The notes: a model not told the origin generated them from the sequence alone. A stretch of 64,000 nt of DNA from Larix kaempferi (GCA_027924585.1 BSBM01000068.1:8352501-8416500); one strand, 5' to 3'. Shown: positions 36,838 through 48,767, counted from the stretch's first letter. Translations and numbers: made by a program.

Positions 36838-38649
36838 ATGGCCACTCCGGTGACGGCTTCGACCTATGTACACCCCGGTGCTACTGATCCCAGAACATCT
36901 CCAGGCACAAGAGCATCTCAGCAGCAGCCGGAGGAACCTGTTCCAGAGCCGCTTGCGTCTATGGTGAACTATATTCCGCCACGTCCAGATGATGCGTCGG
37001 ATGTACAGATTCTGAAGAATGCAAAGTATCCAATTCTGCTACCGCCACTACCGGCTAGTGTGCGGGTAGAAGGCCAACTATTGGGAAACATTCCATTGGT
37101 TAAATTCTTTGATTTTAACCTTGGAGACTATAAGACATATCCTCAGTTCCAGTTGGACCGATATCTGGATATCGTCCATAATCCCACCAGAAAAATTGAC
37201 GAGTTTATCCCAAAGGGATTTGCAGCAAATCTTGAGCGCCCTGGACTCTTGAATTTGTTGAAGCTACCACACTTTGGGCGTAGCAATGAAGTGAACGCAG
37301 TCGTTAAAACACTGCTATCCTGCGTTCATGGAGGTTACCTTTGGCTCGGGAGGCCAATTGATCTGAATGTTGATTTGATACACCGCATCACCGGTCTATC
37401 TAAGGTTGGTAAGGATCCCAATATCCATTTTGTGGGAAAGGAGAAGGACCGAAAATTGGCTGCAAAGCTGGTCCAGAAATATAACTTGACAAGAGGAGGT
37501 CGGGCTTATGACCTCACGACAGTAGAAGATGAGGCACTTCGCTTCACAGGAAGTCTGCTTGCAGGCAGACTTCTCACAAAGTGCCGACCAAAAGAAGTTA
37601 CTGGAGCTGTCGTGGAGCTCGCTATCGCAGCTGTGGAGGGAGAACAGTACAACTGGTCTCTCTTCCTGCTGAATTCTTTTTTGGCCGATTGCCTGAATGT
37701 GCAGGACAATGCAGGCCAATCATTCCATTTTTCGTGGCTTCTAATTTTATGCGCTCTCGTCGGGTGGAAGGAGCCCCCGAATACTCAGTTCCTTCCACGC
37801 CGCGCAGGAGAGGTTGCCGGCATGCACTACATCAACCTCTGGGATTCCCCTAATCCCGCGAAGCGCAAGATGAATCGTGCTGTCTTTTGTGAGTACTACT
37901 ATCTCCTCCGAGATACCGTACAAGATATGCCAAGGCTGAGCGAGGAGACAGCCACATTGTATGAAGGGAAGTTGGCTTTTACTGCCGACATCCATCAACT
38001 CTACCTTCGGCCTTGCGACATTCCAGGTGACTGGGCCCTAGGTCTTTACAGGATGACCACAGAAGATGTCGAAGAAACCATTAAGTCGTGGTCGGACGAA
38101 TGGAGAGCAGCAGCTGACATCGCACCTGCGATGCCACCCGCCGCTGCGCAAGAGAAGGATAAGGGCAAGCAAGCCCCTGAGCAAAGAAGCGACGAAGGCT
38201 CAACAGAACCAGCCACCAAGAAGCAGAAAGTGTCGCATCCCACTGAGGCCATTCCCTCGGAGGTCGACAAATACTTGAAAGAGCAATTTCGTGAGATGAG
38301 GAACATGCATGCTCACATCCGAAGTGCTCTAGACTTACAATTTGTAGAATTGAAAGGTCTCGCAGGAAGGATTGCGCAGACCCATGCGCCAGCATCTACT
38401 TCGCAGGCGCCACAAGAAATTCCAACTGATGCGCGAGTTGAAGAACTCACAGAAAGGCACACTGTCGTACATATTCCGCCTACCAGCATGACACTTCCAG
38501 ATCCTCTAGCTGAACTACAGGTAAGCACAGTTGGACCTGTAGAAATAAATTTGTCTATGATTCCTATAGAAACCCTACAGCTTGTACAGGAGAAAGTTTC
38601 TCTTGAGTTGAGAGCTAGAGAGCTCTCTACTTTCCAGGAAAACCAATGA
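36838..38649 (+). CDS. ORF3, env-position protein (603 aa to first stop)
   Basis: The ATG at 36838 is preferred; the frame is open back to 36607 but has no earlier ATG. A Pro/Thr-rich N-terminus is followed by a globular domain of about 300 residues (YLWLGRPIDLNVDLIHRITG, then NWSLFLLNSFLADCLN and SFHFSWLLILCALVGWKEPP). This resembles a family of uncharacterised plant transposon-associated proteins rather than a viral envelope: no signal peptide, cleavage site or clear fusion peptide is seen. Near the end lie a Lys/Glu-rich nuclear-signal-like patch (ATKKQKVSH) and the start of a coiled coil. TGA at 38647 ends the frame, but the same frame stays open for another 282 codons. Confidence 0.8.
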   Translation: MATPVTASTYVHPGATDPRTSPGTRASQQQPEEPVPEPLASMVNYIPPRPDDASDVQILKNAKYPILLPPLPASVRVEGQLLGNIPLVKFFDFNLGDYKTYPQFQLDRYLDIVHNPTRKIDEFIPKGFAANLERPGLLNLLKLPHFGRSNEVNAVVKTLLSCVHGGYLWLGRPIDLNVDLIHRITGLSKVGKDPNIHFVGKEKDRKLAAKLVQKYNLTRGGRAYDLTTVEDEALRFTGSLLAGRLLTKCRPKEVTGAVVELAIAAVEGEQYNWSLFLLNSFLADCLNVQDNAGQSFHFSWLLILCALVGWKEPPNTQFLPRRAGEVAGMHYINLWDSPNPAKRKMNRAVFCEYYYLLRDTVQDMPRLSEETATLYEGKLAFTADIHQLYLRPCDIPGDWALGLYRMTTEDVEETIKSWSDEWRAAADIAPAMPPAAAQEKDKGKQAPEQRSDEGSTEPATKKQKVSHPTEAIPSEVDKYLKEQFREMRNMHAHIRSALDLQFVELKGLAGRIAQTHAPASTSQAPQEIPTDARVEELTERHTVVHIPPTSMTLPDPLAELQVSTVGPVEINLSMIPIETLQLVQEKVSLELRARELSTFQENQ

Positions 38650-39495
38650 CTGCAATCGCAGGAGATAGAGCTGAAGGAAAGTCATAAGAATATCTCTGCG
38701 AAGCTTGCACTCTATGAGGCGCAAGACACCGGCATCAGAAACGCAATAGAAGAGATTGCCCAGGAATTGCCGGCTTGCGAGATTCAACCAGACCTCCCTC
38801 TGGTTGCAAAAGTTCAAATTATTGGCGAAAGGGCGAAAACCCTGGAGCAAGAAATAATTGCTATGGCAGAAGGCCATAGAACCCAGATTGCTGAGCTAGA
38901 AGCTCGTGTTGCTGCGCATCTTACGGATGATGCGCAGGTACAATTTGAAGCATTGAGCAGAGCTTCCACACGGATGAAAGATCGAGTACAGGAAGCCAAG
39001 AACCTGATGGACCAGGCTATGGAAGCTTGGTCAGAGCTTGTGAACCTCCCTTTTAAAGTGGGACTGTCAGAACAGGTGCAAGCTGCAGAACAGTCTCTCA
39101 CTGTTCTCAATGAAGAAGCTAAGGCCCTAACAGGCCTACCAAAAATGAAGAAAATGGGCGAAGTGCGCAAAATGCAGCAGCAACTGCACAAGCTCAAAAC
39201 TGAAGATGAGAAGCTCACCAACAGTATTCAGCCATTCATGGATGAGTATGCTGAAATCGTTGGCCAGGTTGAGACAAAAATCAAAGAGATTACCGAGTCT
39301 CAGGAGATCATTGACACACTCACTAAAGACGAAGCGACCGCAGAAACAGTGCAAACAGCTGATGAGTGTATTGAGGAATTGGACTCCGCTATTGCGAAGT
39401 GGCAGAAAACATTTGCGGAGATTCAAGCAAAAGCAGATGCGCAAATCAAACGACCACGCGCTAGTGCGAGTGGCTCGAGGGCGAGCCACAAGTGA
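38650..39495 (+). CDS. ORF3 continuation, coiled-coil tail after a TGA
   Basis: In the same frame as ORF3, directly after its TGA. It lacks an early ATG of its own and is almost wholly helical and Glu/Lys/Gln-rich with heptad-like spacing (ERAKTLEQEIIAMAEGHRT, KTEDEKLTNSIQPFMDEY). It ends basic (IKRPRASASGSRASHK) at 39493, 12 bases before the 3' LTR. It is best read as the C-terminal half of ORF3, separated by a recent nonsense mutation or by programmed readthrough. The decayed ORF at 16058-20139 has the same globular, basic, coiled-coil layout. Confidence 0.75.
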   Translation: MQSQEIELKESHKNISAKLALYEAQDTGIRNAIEEIAQELPACEIQPDLPLVAKVQIIGERAKTLEQEIIAMAEGHRTQIAELEARVAAHLTDDAQVQFEALSRASTRMKDRVQEAKNLMDQAMEAWSELVNLPFKVGLSEQVQAAEQSLTVLNEEAKALTGLPKMKKMGEVRKMQQQLHKLKTEDEKLTNSIQPFMDEYAEIVGQVETKIKEITESQEIIDTLTKDEATAETVQTADECIEELDSAIAKWQKTFAEIQAKADAQIKRPRASASGSRASHK

Positions 39496-39507
39496 GTGTT
39501 GGGGGCC
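39496..39507 (+). promoter_or_regulatory. G-rich tract before the 3' LTR (polypurine tract)
   Basis: GTGTTGGGGGCC directly precedes the LTR TG at 39508 and follows the ORF3 stop. It sits where the plus-strand primer must be, although it is G-rich rather than purely purine. Confidence 0.65.
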
Positions 39508-40945
39508 TGTTGGGGCCAAGGTCGCAGCTATAGTAAAAGCTGCGAATTTTGGGAAAAAGCACGAGTATGGAAGGAAAGTGCTAATTTTGGGACAAGCACT
39601 AAGCTTTGGATAAGAAGGAGACGGTGCGCAGTACGGTGCCAGATGGATGATCTCAGCGCAGATCACGGACCGGAAATTGCGGAGCTCGCGTGCACGTCAT
39701 CGAAGAATGAAGGTGGCTCAGCTACCATAATAAATAAGGCGATGGAGTAGAGGGTTCAGCTACCCTCATTTAAAGGATCAGTACAGAAGTTATGGTTGCT
39801 CGGATCAAGGAGGAGCAACGGACCAGAGCATTGAAGGCGAAGGACGATCGCCCATACCCACAATCTGCGCCGGAATTCATGGAGCCTGCAGGAAGCGGCG
39901 ACGTGACTGCAAGCGGCGCCTACAGTACACCTAGCCATGTGCGTGGTTAGGGTTTTTGGGAATCACTGTTGGGAAAGGCCCACAGTTTTGTAAAGGTGTG
40001 ACCGTCATGGCCACTTATATATATGAATAATTGTAATGGATAGATGTTGGGTTAGAGAGTTAGAGAAAGCTAGATGTTAGACTGTTAGATAGCCCGTCTA
40101 AAGGATAGATCATGTGTTGATTATCCTTCTGTATTTTCTACCCGGGGCGTAGAACTAGAGAGGAAATCGGATAGCCGAGGAGCTAATCCCTGAGTTGCCA
40201 GACAGTCTGAGTCGACGTCTGTGCCTTTGTAATCTCCATAGAGAGGAGACAAGCTTGAGAGAAGGGCTCCCAGCTGTGTGCGTGGAGTTTCCTGGAAAGA
40301 TCTAAGGCTGCAGCTGTGTGCGCAGCATATTGTATAACTCTATCATTTTCTGGTTAATATAACACTCCCGTGGACGTGGTTTTTCCTCGAGGAGATGAGC
40401 TTCGCATATATCTTCTTGTTGTAATGTTTGCGTGAATGATAAACTGTTTAAGATCACTACCTGTGTGTACGTATTTTGCATCATCTTTGCGACTGTTTAA
40501 GTGAGAGTAGGAAGATCCTTTATTGTTATAATCGCCAAGTATAGAAGGAATAGTGGAACGCTGTCGTTGCAGCGACCGAGTTTCGCGCGACTGCGACAAG
40601 TGCGCAGGGCGAGAAGGTATTTGAGCGCGTCGACGCAAGGAGTAGGCGCCTTCTGCGCCCGGAGGACGGAACTGCGCAGTGGGTCTGCAGGAAGGAAGGC
40701 ATCCGCGCAGTTGCGTCGCGCGGCCTTCGGGAAAGTCTGACCGCCGATATTTGAGCGAGAAGAAGAGTTGAAGAACAATCTCCGCGTCACCACGGTTAAG
40801 GAAACCTGATTCCTTAACCCCCCATAGCCACTTCGGGTGAGACCTCGAGCTGCCGCGCAGCTCGTTGCCGAGAGGGCCAGTGCGCCAAGGGGTTTTGTTG
40901 CTGCGCTTCATTAAAACCCGGGTCTGCCCAGTAAAGCAGCCAACA
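39508..40945 (+). repeat. 3' LTR (1438 bp) of the Athila/Tat-like element
   Basis: Collinear with 27515-28968 apart from 11 substitutions (8 transitions, 3 transversions) and the absence of the 16-bp duplication. Ends AGCCAACA and is followed by the target duplicate AGCTC. Confidence 0.95.
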
Positions 40946-41159
40946 AGCTCGAAGGACCTATTTTTGTCCATTAACTAACTTCGTTGCACCCTGCAATAGA
41001 GAAAGATGTGACGTCATAGGTTGCATGAGTGCAGCCTGCAACGAACTCTCTAAACCTAGCATAAATGAAATGGTATCCCTTCCAGACAAATGACTTAGCC
41101 AATGAAACTTCAGGGATGTATACACTGAATCTCAAGATGGTAGGATTTTAGGTGTAACA

Positions 41160-43487
41160 GATGTCGATCTGTGTAACTTCGCGGTGAAAAGGGTTTCAAC
41201 TTGTATTTGGTTTTACTATTTTGTTTGGATGTTTTGTAAGCCGTTTGGAAACTATGTAAAAGAAAACATAGGGTATTATACCGTGGAGCTATGGCTCTTG
41301 TAATTCCTATTGGATGTATACTCTGGAAATGAAAATTGAGTTTTTGCTTATTTAATTTTTTCTTTTTCTATGTATAAACTTGATGCGTTCAGGACTGAAC
41401 CCTGCATCAGTTATGTGTGCCAAAGGATTTTGGTTTCTCGGGCATATTGTCATCCCACACCATGACCAATATGTGTTCTCGATTTAAATTCAGTTTTTTT
41501 ATTTTTATTTTGACTTGATATATAAAAAGGGTTATGTCCAAAGTTTCGATCGTGAGCATTTAAAGATGGATTTATGTTTGGGAGTTGTAATCAGGCATTA
41601 CCCTAGCTCCACAGTAACTCTGCGTTTTTAGGTTTTTACTGCGTTATTAATGTTTACTGTGTAAAATGGTTTGGAGAATGATTAATGGTTAACTGGTTAT
41701 TGAACTGGGCTCGCAAATGAAATTATTATGTCTAAAATTTAAAATGTATAGAGTTAAACTCTGTTCCAAATCCTAACTTCTGGGTTGGATTTTGTGTGTA
41801 TAAAAAATGATTGCAATATTTTAGGTGAACTGGGCAGGACCCTAGTGGGTTTCTATCTTGAGACTACTCTTAGCCAAAATCTTACCTTTGATTAGAATTA
41901 ATGTTACCGATTTCTTCATATAACAATACGCTTAGGTTGATAGTTTGTATTTAATAATTTATTTGGTATATAGATATGGATATACAAAGATGTTTAGGGT
42001 TTGCAAAAAAAATTCGATTCTACTCTTATACTGTGCATGCATTAGGTTTATAGTAATGACTTTAATAGAATTTGGATACTAAGTAACTTATAACTTTCCA
42101 GGATGTATCTAGATCTATTCGTTTGATTGTTAATGAGAGTTAATATAATTACCCTGTTCATAAATGATACAGACATATCTTAAAATCTATATTTTGTATA
42201 TTAATGTGATGTTGTGCTTAGTCTCGAGCTTATATGTTCAAACTTGAACTTCTGAGAACAACCCTAAATTGTAATTATTAGTATGCATTTTTTTTAGAGT
42301 AATAAAGTTGAAAGATGTGTTTTAAGGGCATAACTACAGTGTTATGTTGTTGTTTATTTTTACTAGTAGAAAAATATAAATAATGTTTGTACATTGTTTA
42401 TAACTATTATCTATTTTCAATAATGTGAGTTGGATGAAATTTCTAATTGTTTGTTTTCTTTTCAACTTGGCATTTTACTATGCTAAAATCATTATGCATT
42501 GTAGAAGATATATACTATATTTCTAAATAATCTGAGTATTATTTCCATGGTTTAATATCTATGTCTAAATCTTATCGCAAATAAAAGAGCAATTATTCTA
42601 ATCTGGTTTATTCAATCTAAAATTGAGAGATTATTCAAATTCATCTATTAAACAATCTTTATGTACTAGAGTACATCACATTGTTGTGAGGGGAAAAATG
42701 AAGAAAGAATTCCTATTCAATCTTTTTAACATTCATTCAGAATAAGTATCATTTCAATATTTCTATTCCAGCAGATAAATAAAAAGACAATTTTCCGAGA
42801 TAGATAGCAGTCCCGAATTAAACCATTCAGGACAACTAACTGATATCTAAGGTATAATGGAAACTTATAACAACATTTACACATAGTCATTCAGGAAATA
42901 GATCAACAGTAAGTAAATAAGATAACACAATTAGAACCTGTTAACTTTAGAGGGGGAGAAACACCTAAAGGAGCCCATTCCACCCAACATTTTTCTGAAG
43001 ACAACCAATGTTACTTGCCTTGGGACCCCCGAGCCTGTTCACTGAACCACTAAGACGAAGATGCTTTGTGGAGGCAAGTACCTAAACTTTCTGCAACTCA
43101 GCAGCAATGTTTTCAACTCTCAAATAAAACTTATGCTTTCAGCAATATTGAACTCTGCACTAAGCAGTACTAGTTCAGAGATGTAGACTTAGTTCTATCA
43201 ATCACTTCCTAGCCTTCCCCACATCGAATCTCTTGTGCATTTCTCATTTCTCTCTTTTCAGAATTGTAATCAGGAAATCTTAGTGAGCCTCCTGCTCAAT
43301 TCGATGGGTGTTATATCATGCCTAGGTCTTTGGTCAGTTTCTTAATTATTGAGCCACCTGCTCAGTTCCACTTTCTTGGGGAACATGACCATAAAAATAG
43401 AGAAGTTTCCCCTTGCAACAGCGAGAAGTGAATGATGATGCTACCAAGTGTCAAATTTCTCTCCACCCCAATTCACTCCTGCTAGTG
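41160..43487 (-). repeat. LTR of copy C, second part (truncated)
   Basis: Resumes the copy C LTR after the target duplicate GATGT. It follows 7559-9500 and then 540-945 of the other LTRs, including the 0.4-kb part absent from 6018-9680. Similarity stops at CTAGTGGGT (about 43487), some 190 bp short of the expected LTR end. No target duplication can therefore be seen for the array. Confidence 0.85.
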
Positions 43488-46400
43488 GGTAAGTAACTTA
43501 CTGAGAAAACAACAAAGTCACCATTAGCCTGATGCGAATCCATTCCACCTTTTTCTTATCATTTTTTTTTTCTTATTATTGTGACGTTTTATAAGGCCTT
43601 TGACCGTACCTTTCTTTCACTTTATAAGTTTATTCAGTGATTGTGGTTCGTGTGTTTTACTAATTATACATATCATATAATTTCTTACATTTTGTGTTTG
43701 GATTTTTTTAATTTAAATTCTATTTTGTAATTCTGAAAATAGATTTGAAAAAGATTGTGCAATTTTAATATTGGAATTCAAATAAATTTAAGGAAATTTA
43801 AAGTTTTTAATAAAATATAAAAAGTAATTTAAAATAAGAAATAAAATTTTAAAAAAAATCCCAAATACGCTACTCTGCAAATCATATCCGCATATTCTTT
43901 GTGAGTAGTTTCTTACTTTTACTAATAGACAAGTTATATTTTTTTCTTATTTAAATGGAAAGTTATAGTTGTGATTCTTTTTTAAAGAAATATTGGACAT
44001 ATATGGTGTTATAATAAAATAAGTTCAACTTTGTCTTGGGTGAAATTAACCATCGACAACTTTTTTCTTTTCATTTAAACATTGATTTTTAATTTAAACA
44101 TTGATTTTGGAAGGATTCATAATTTTTATGTCCTCAAGAAGATCATATATGTAATGTTAAATTTTTTTCAAACCTATAATTATTATATAGCTAAATAATT
44201 ATTTTATTAGATAAAATTTTAAAAAATGAATTTTTTAAATTTTTATTAATTGTAGGTTGTTAGGTCTTCCTTGTTTTTCCCTTCCCAAAAAGAGGCAGCA
44301 GGATGACTTCGAATGCTTCTGCAATATGCTACTATGTAGGTTTTTGTTTAGGGGAGTAAATTAATACGGCAGATCTCATTTATTATTTTTGAAAGTCTCT
44401 TTAATAATAATACGGCACGGGGAACTATGCAGTCAGTATTAGACACAACTTTAGCTGATTTAATGAGGTCGGTGGGCCCATGGCTTGAAGTCTACATATC
44501 ATAGGGATTAATGGCTGGGTTGGCAACCAACGAGCCATCATACAAAACTGCACCATATTTCCACAGCTGCAACGTTAACACGGCATATACAGACACCATT
44601 AGGTCATTCGGTCACATTTCAGACCATTCCATAACAACAAATAAGAATAATATTGTAACCTTGGATACCAAACTTGGTATTGAAGCTTGTCCCATCAGAT
44701 CCATTTCTACTGGTAGTGAAGAGCTACCCACCACATCATATCCAAGTACCCAGCAAAATCAGCCATTTGATAATGAGAAGAAGAAAAGACATAGCCATGA
44801 GATTTCCAGAAAAGGTTGTATGCACAGCTGCCTTCAGTATATTATTAGATATGTTTATGAATTCCTTACACAGAAAAGACATGGGAGAAATGGGTGAAAC
44901 GCAGTTAGCTTCAGCATATTAGGTATGCTCATAAAATTCCATTTACAAAGACTTACTCCATTTTATGAATAGTGATTCTTCTTCTTGAATAACTCGATGT
45001 TACTATCTCTAATAATCTTCTTGATGGATTGGCTGACGATTTACATGATGAAATGCTTTTTTTGGAGCATCAGTGCCAGTGGAGAAGAAAACATATAAGA
45101 TGAAACAATAGCTGGTAGCAGAAGCTTAGCAGCGTGAGAGCTTGACAATGTCCGGATATTGCTAAAGTTTTTCAGTTCGGCCAGTCTAGCATAGGATAGT
45201 AGCAAAACATTATATAGTTTTTATGGAAGAAAAGTAAGATGTTGGGATTTTTACATAATTCTCCCATTTGACTTACTTTGGGATTCACTTAGAATCATAG
45301 GTATCGAGTTCAAATTGGAATTCTCTCTATATTCTCATTATACTGGAGGTTACTAATATTTTGATTGGATTAGTTATGGTGAAGTACCTTTATACTTTAT
45401 TTAATAATTTTGATTATATTAGTTATGTTTTATTTCATCATTTTGATTTTATTAGTTATAGTGATGCACTTGTAAGTTTTATTTCTTAATTATTAAAAGT
45501 TTTTTTTCTTTCATTTTAAGTGGTTGCAGAGGATGACATCGTCCTTGTTTATCCCTTCTTAAGAATGGCAGCTGGATGATGTCACTTCGTCCTGCAGAGG
45601 ACAGAGACAGCATTAGTTTTTATTTTCCCTCTGAGCAGGTTAGAAATAAAGTCCTTGAACGAAGTGACTGAACCTCTTGAGCTCACCACCGACTGGAAAC
45701 CGTGTCATGAAAAGGGTATTATTTTTGAAGTAGCTGCCCAAAAGTAGATTTACCATTGATAGGACCTCCACAAAAGACTAATACCTACTCCCACCGCGTA
45801 TTAACTTTTGTCCTTAATCGTATTGAGTTTTAATATCACTTTATCGTATTGAGTTTTAATATCACTTAAGTGATGTTGCGGGAAACATTGCAAGCACACT
45901 GCAATTGTTCAATAAATAAATGCAATAAATACAATAAAAGCAATAATGTTCACCTTGTAATATGTATGCCCACTTTCAAACTAAAAAGTAACACTGCACT
46001 CCAGAAAATTGTTATGCATCGTACGAGTCAATACTACTCAATGGATTTCATCCAGTTTAATAATCACCATACGAGTCAATACTACACAACGAATTTCAGT
46101 CAATACCAGTCAATACTACACAATGAATTTCAGTCAATACCACTCAATGGATTTCGGAACCTTTCATCAACTCTGAAGATTTATTTCAGAGATATGACCA
46201 GTCAACATAAATTATCTTTGAGGTTGAAGAGAGCTAAGCGAGAATTTACATTGGAGGTGACAACTATTGTATTGCCTCATCAACAATGCCATTTGTCACA
46301 TAGGAGTCAAACTTGTCAAGTTTAAACATCTCTCAATATCAACGATCAACTAATAAAGAATGGCGTGCTCAATGCGATTCTTGTAATTCTAAAGCCACGA

Positions 46401-48357
46401 CTATTTATGTCACTTCAATTAATGTTGACAAGGATGTATAGTCATCTTCTGGTCTAAGCAGCTACACATCGATGTTTAATTAAAATTCCTCATTTTCAAG
46501 TATGGTCAAATTAATACTTCCCAAGCTCTCTGGATCATACATGCAGTAACCTGTTAACCTTGCCTCATGTCCGCATTTCAGTAAAATGATTTATTTTTCT
46601 TTTGACGTTTTGCAAAGCTGTTACATCATATTATATAAAAAAAACAGGGTCGGCATATCACACATTTTAATTTCTCTTTAATAGCTTGTTCTGCCAGGTT
46701 TCGGCCTTGCAACTTGCAAGATGCCACTCCACGATATTGTATTTACAATTACACTAAAATTGAGCCATCAGGGTTACATGCACTGTATGGTAATTGAATT
46801 CACTTGGAGCTGGACCGTTTCACTAAACTTCAGTTGGGTACATGGGGAATGGTGGGTAGTCCATACTTGTTTGGAGGGTGTTCATTTAAACAAGTGTTCA
46901 TTTCCACACTTGGAGTGTACATATCCCATAAAAAGAAAAAGTGGAGAATGAGTGGCCTGCCAATATCACAGTCAGTGAGTAAAATAACAAATGAAACGTC
47001 TCAGATCTATCTACTAATATCTAAATACATTTCGTTTATTTCCAGAAACAACGTGTACAGTAAAAGGGTCCAAAGGATGTAGAGATGGTGGGCGCAGTAA
47101 GAATTTAGAGGGCACTGTAAGGAACTGTGCACACTGTTCAAAGTGCACAATAAATGCATTAACAAAAAAACTTAAATGCACATTATATTTCGGATAGCAC
47201 CATTTTTATTTCCCCTTCAAAAATGAAGTTAACGTGATCCAGATGCCACACAACAAACAAATTTGGAAACGATTTATTTTGGAAACCACTATGGGCTAAG
47301 AAAATTGACGATAAAATTATGAGCCATGTTCCTGCTAACTCGAATGCTCAATCATTATTTCAGAAAGTGCTCGCAACACTTGGTGCATAACAGAATTGGA
47401 GACATCTTCCTCGGCACCGTTATGAAATGAGTGCCAAGATTGTGAATACGAGAAAGGTGATAAGAACCTTTTTTGTTGGGAGCTTTTATCAAAGAAGTTA
47501 CTGGAGGAATGTCGCATAATATCTATGGAGTTATATCTTTTGTTGATAATTCTTCCTTAAAATATTTAAGTTTTTCAACTTCTCTTTATTGACTTTTGTT
47601 TTTGGAAATCGCAGATAAGAGTGTAGGAAGTGTAATACTGTTGAATTTTTTAATAAATGAATTAGGTTTTTATTTTCATTTTCATTATGCATTTTATTGG
47701 TTTACTTTAACATTTTTCATTCTTTCCATTTTTACAAATTTTTATTAAAATAAATCTAAAATATTTTAAATAAAATAACATATTTTTTATTAAAATAAAT
47801 ATAAATATTTTAAATAAAGAATATTATATGTTTATCTTAATGATAAATAATCCATAAAATGAATACAATATTATTAATTTATATTTAATTAAAAAATATT
47901 ATTTTTTAATAAATATTTTTATTTTTTATTTTATAAAAAACATATAACTATATTTTATATTTTTACCCAAAAAATAGATGAATGATCCTTGCAATTAGTT
48001 ATTTTTTAATTACAAACTAAATGAGAGTTTTATGTATTTTTATTTTATTTTAATATGAGGTGAGGACTCCTAATTGAGTAGATATTTTTGTGTGTTTAAC
48101 AATTTAAGATTTAACATGAATTTCATAATTTTAAAAATATTTTAAAATTTTCATATAAATGAATGAATAATATTTTAAATGACCACATCATTTCTTATAT
48201 TCTAATTAGATTATCATGCAAAAAATAAGTATGTCTACCTGTAGATATGGATGGGATGATCCTAATAATTTATTAGGCATATCCAGAATTCTAAACCTTG
48301 AAACAATGATAGGATGGGAATTGATTGTTTGTTAGCGATTCAATATTATAAGTATTT
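43488..48357. other. AT-rich spacer with little coding signal
   Basis: About 4.9 kb flanking the retroelement array. It holds long A/T stretches (43660-44260, 47640-48180), a 26-base direct duplication (about 45817-45868) and short repeats of CAATACTACAC/CAATACCA type (46025-46150). A pair of similar 45-bp segments (44267-44315, 45545-45592) both contain CCTTGTTT and GGATGA near a TTCG. Several ORFs of 60-150 codons occur, but none shows a domain. No tRNA or conserved gene was recognised. Confidence 0.5.
44511..44897 (+). CDS. possible small ORF, 128 aa, unknown
   Basis: An ATG-started frame encodes a Ser/Thr-rich protein with a basic, Cys-containing C-terminus (HSHEISRKGCMHSCLQYIIR). The end superficially recalls small plant signalling peptides with a basic Cys-rich C-terminus, but the conserved core of the ROTUNDIFOLIA/DVL family is absent. 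No neighbouring gene or promoter supports it. It may be a chance ORF. Confidence 0.2.
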   Translation: MAGLATNEPSYKTAPYFHSCNVNTAYTDTIRSFGHISDHSITTNKNNIVTLDTKLGIEACPIRSISTGSEELPTTSYPSTQQNQPFDNEKKKRHSHEISRKGCMHSCLQYIIRYVYEFLTQKRHGRNG

Positions 48358-48767
48358 ATCCAGGGTTGGCAGGTGTGGGGGGGGTCTTCTTCGACTCTGA
48401 AGGAAACAAGATGAAATATTATGCTTGGGGAATCGGAAGAAGGTCAAATAATAGTGCCGAATGGTTATCTCTAATAAAAGGTTTGGAGATTGCAAGGAAT
48501 GATGACCTCACAGAATTAGTTGTTTTCGGCGACTCAATGCTGGTGATAACAGATGCAAGGAATCTGATAAAAAATCATAAGACTCCTGCTTCTAAAATAC
48601 ACCAACTTCTAAAGTGTTTGGTTAACGAGTTCAAAACCATAATTTTTCTACACATTTTGAGATCCAATAACCAGGAGGCGGACACAATGGAGAATAGTGG
48701 AGTCAAGCCTGACTGTGGAGTTCTTGTTACCAATCATAAGGTGAATGACAAGGTCTGGATCCCCTAA
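48358..48767 (+). pseudogene. plant LINE-type RNase H domain fragment
   Basis: The open frame encodes GVGGVFFDSEGNK, then RRSNNSAEWLSLIKGLEIA, VVFGDSMLVI and HILRSNNQEADTM. These are the four acidic blocks of the RNase H fold found at the C-terminus of many plant L1-type ORF2 proteins. The start is cut off by the 5' truncation. A Tat-type additional RNase H would look alike, but the poly(A) end and long TSD favour a LINE. Confidence 0.75.

Larger units (their letters stand above)
27515..40945 (+). mobile_element. young Athila/Tat-like LTR retrotransposon, 13.4 kb
   Basis: Complete element with LTRs at 27515-28968 and 39508-40945 and the perfect target duplication AGCTC (27510-27514, 40946-40950). 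The LTRs differ by 11 substitutions and one 16-bp tandem duplication in the 5' LTR, about 0.8 percent, so it is the youngest insertion in its nest. Inside are a leader with repeated primer-site motifs, ORF1, a 2029-codon gag-pol, a spacer with a TATA box, and an env-position ORF split by one TGA. The RT (EVYFDD), the integrase without chromodomain, and a third ORF after pol favour the Athila/Tat branch; the exact clade is inferred. Confidence 0.93.
26822..41159. mobile_element. solo LTR (about 0.9 kb), split by a nested element
   Basis: Outer insertion in the copy C LTR. It starts TGTTTGACGGAC at 26822 and ends TAGGTGTAACA at 41159, with a perfect 5-bp duplication GATGT at 26817-26821 and 41160-41164. 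Without the nested element (27515-40945 plus one AGCTC) it is about 0.9 kb and non-coding, so it is best read as a solo LTR left by LTR-LTR recombination. The family was not recognised. Confidence 0.82.

Noticed and set aside
36838-39495. Retroviral envelope protein
   Set aside because: It lies in env position, but no signal peptide, furin-like site, fusion peptide or convincing membrane anchor is visible. The basic patch and coiled coil suggest an intracellular protein.
44511-44897. ROTUNDIFOLIA/DVL-type small peptide
   Set aside because: The basic Cys-containing end is only superficially similar; the family core motif is absent.
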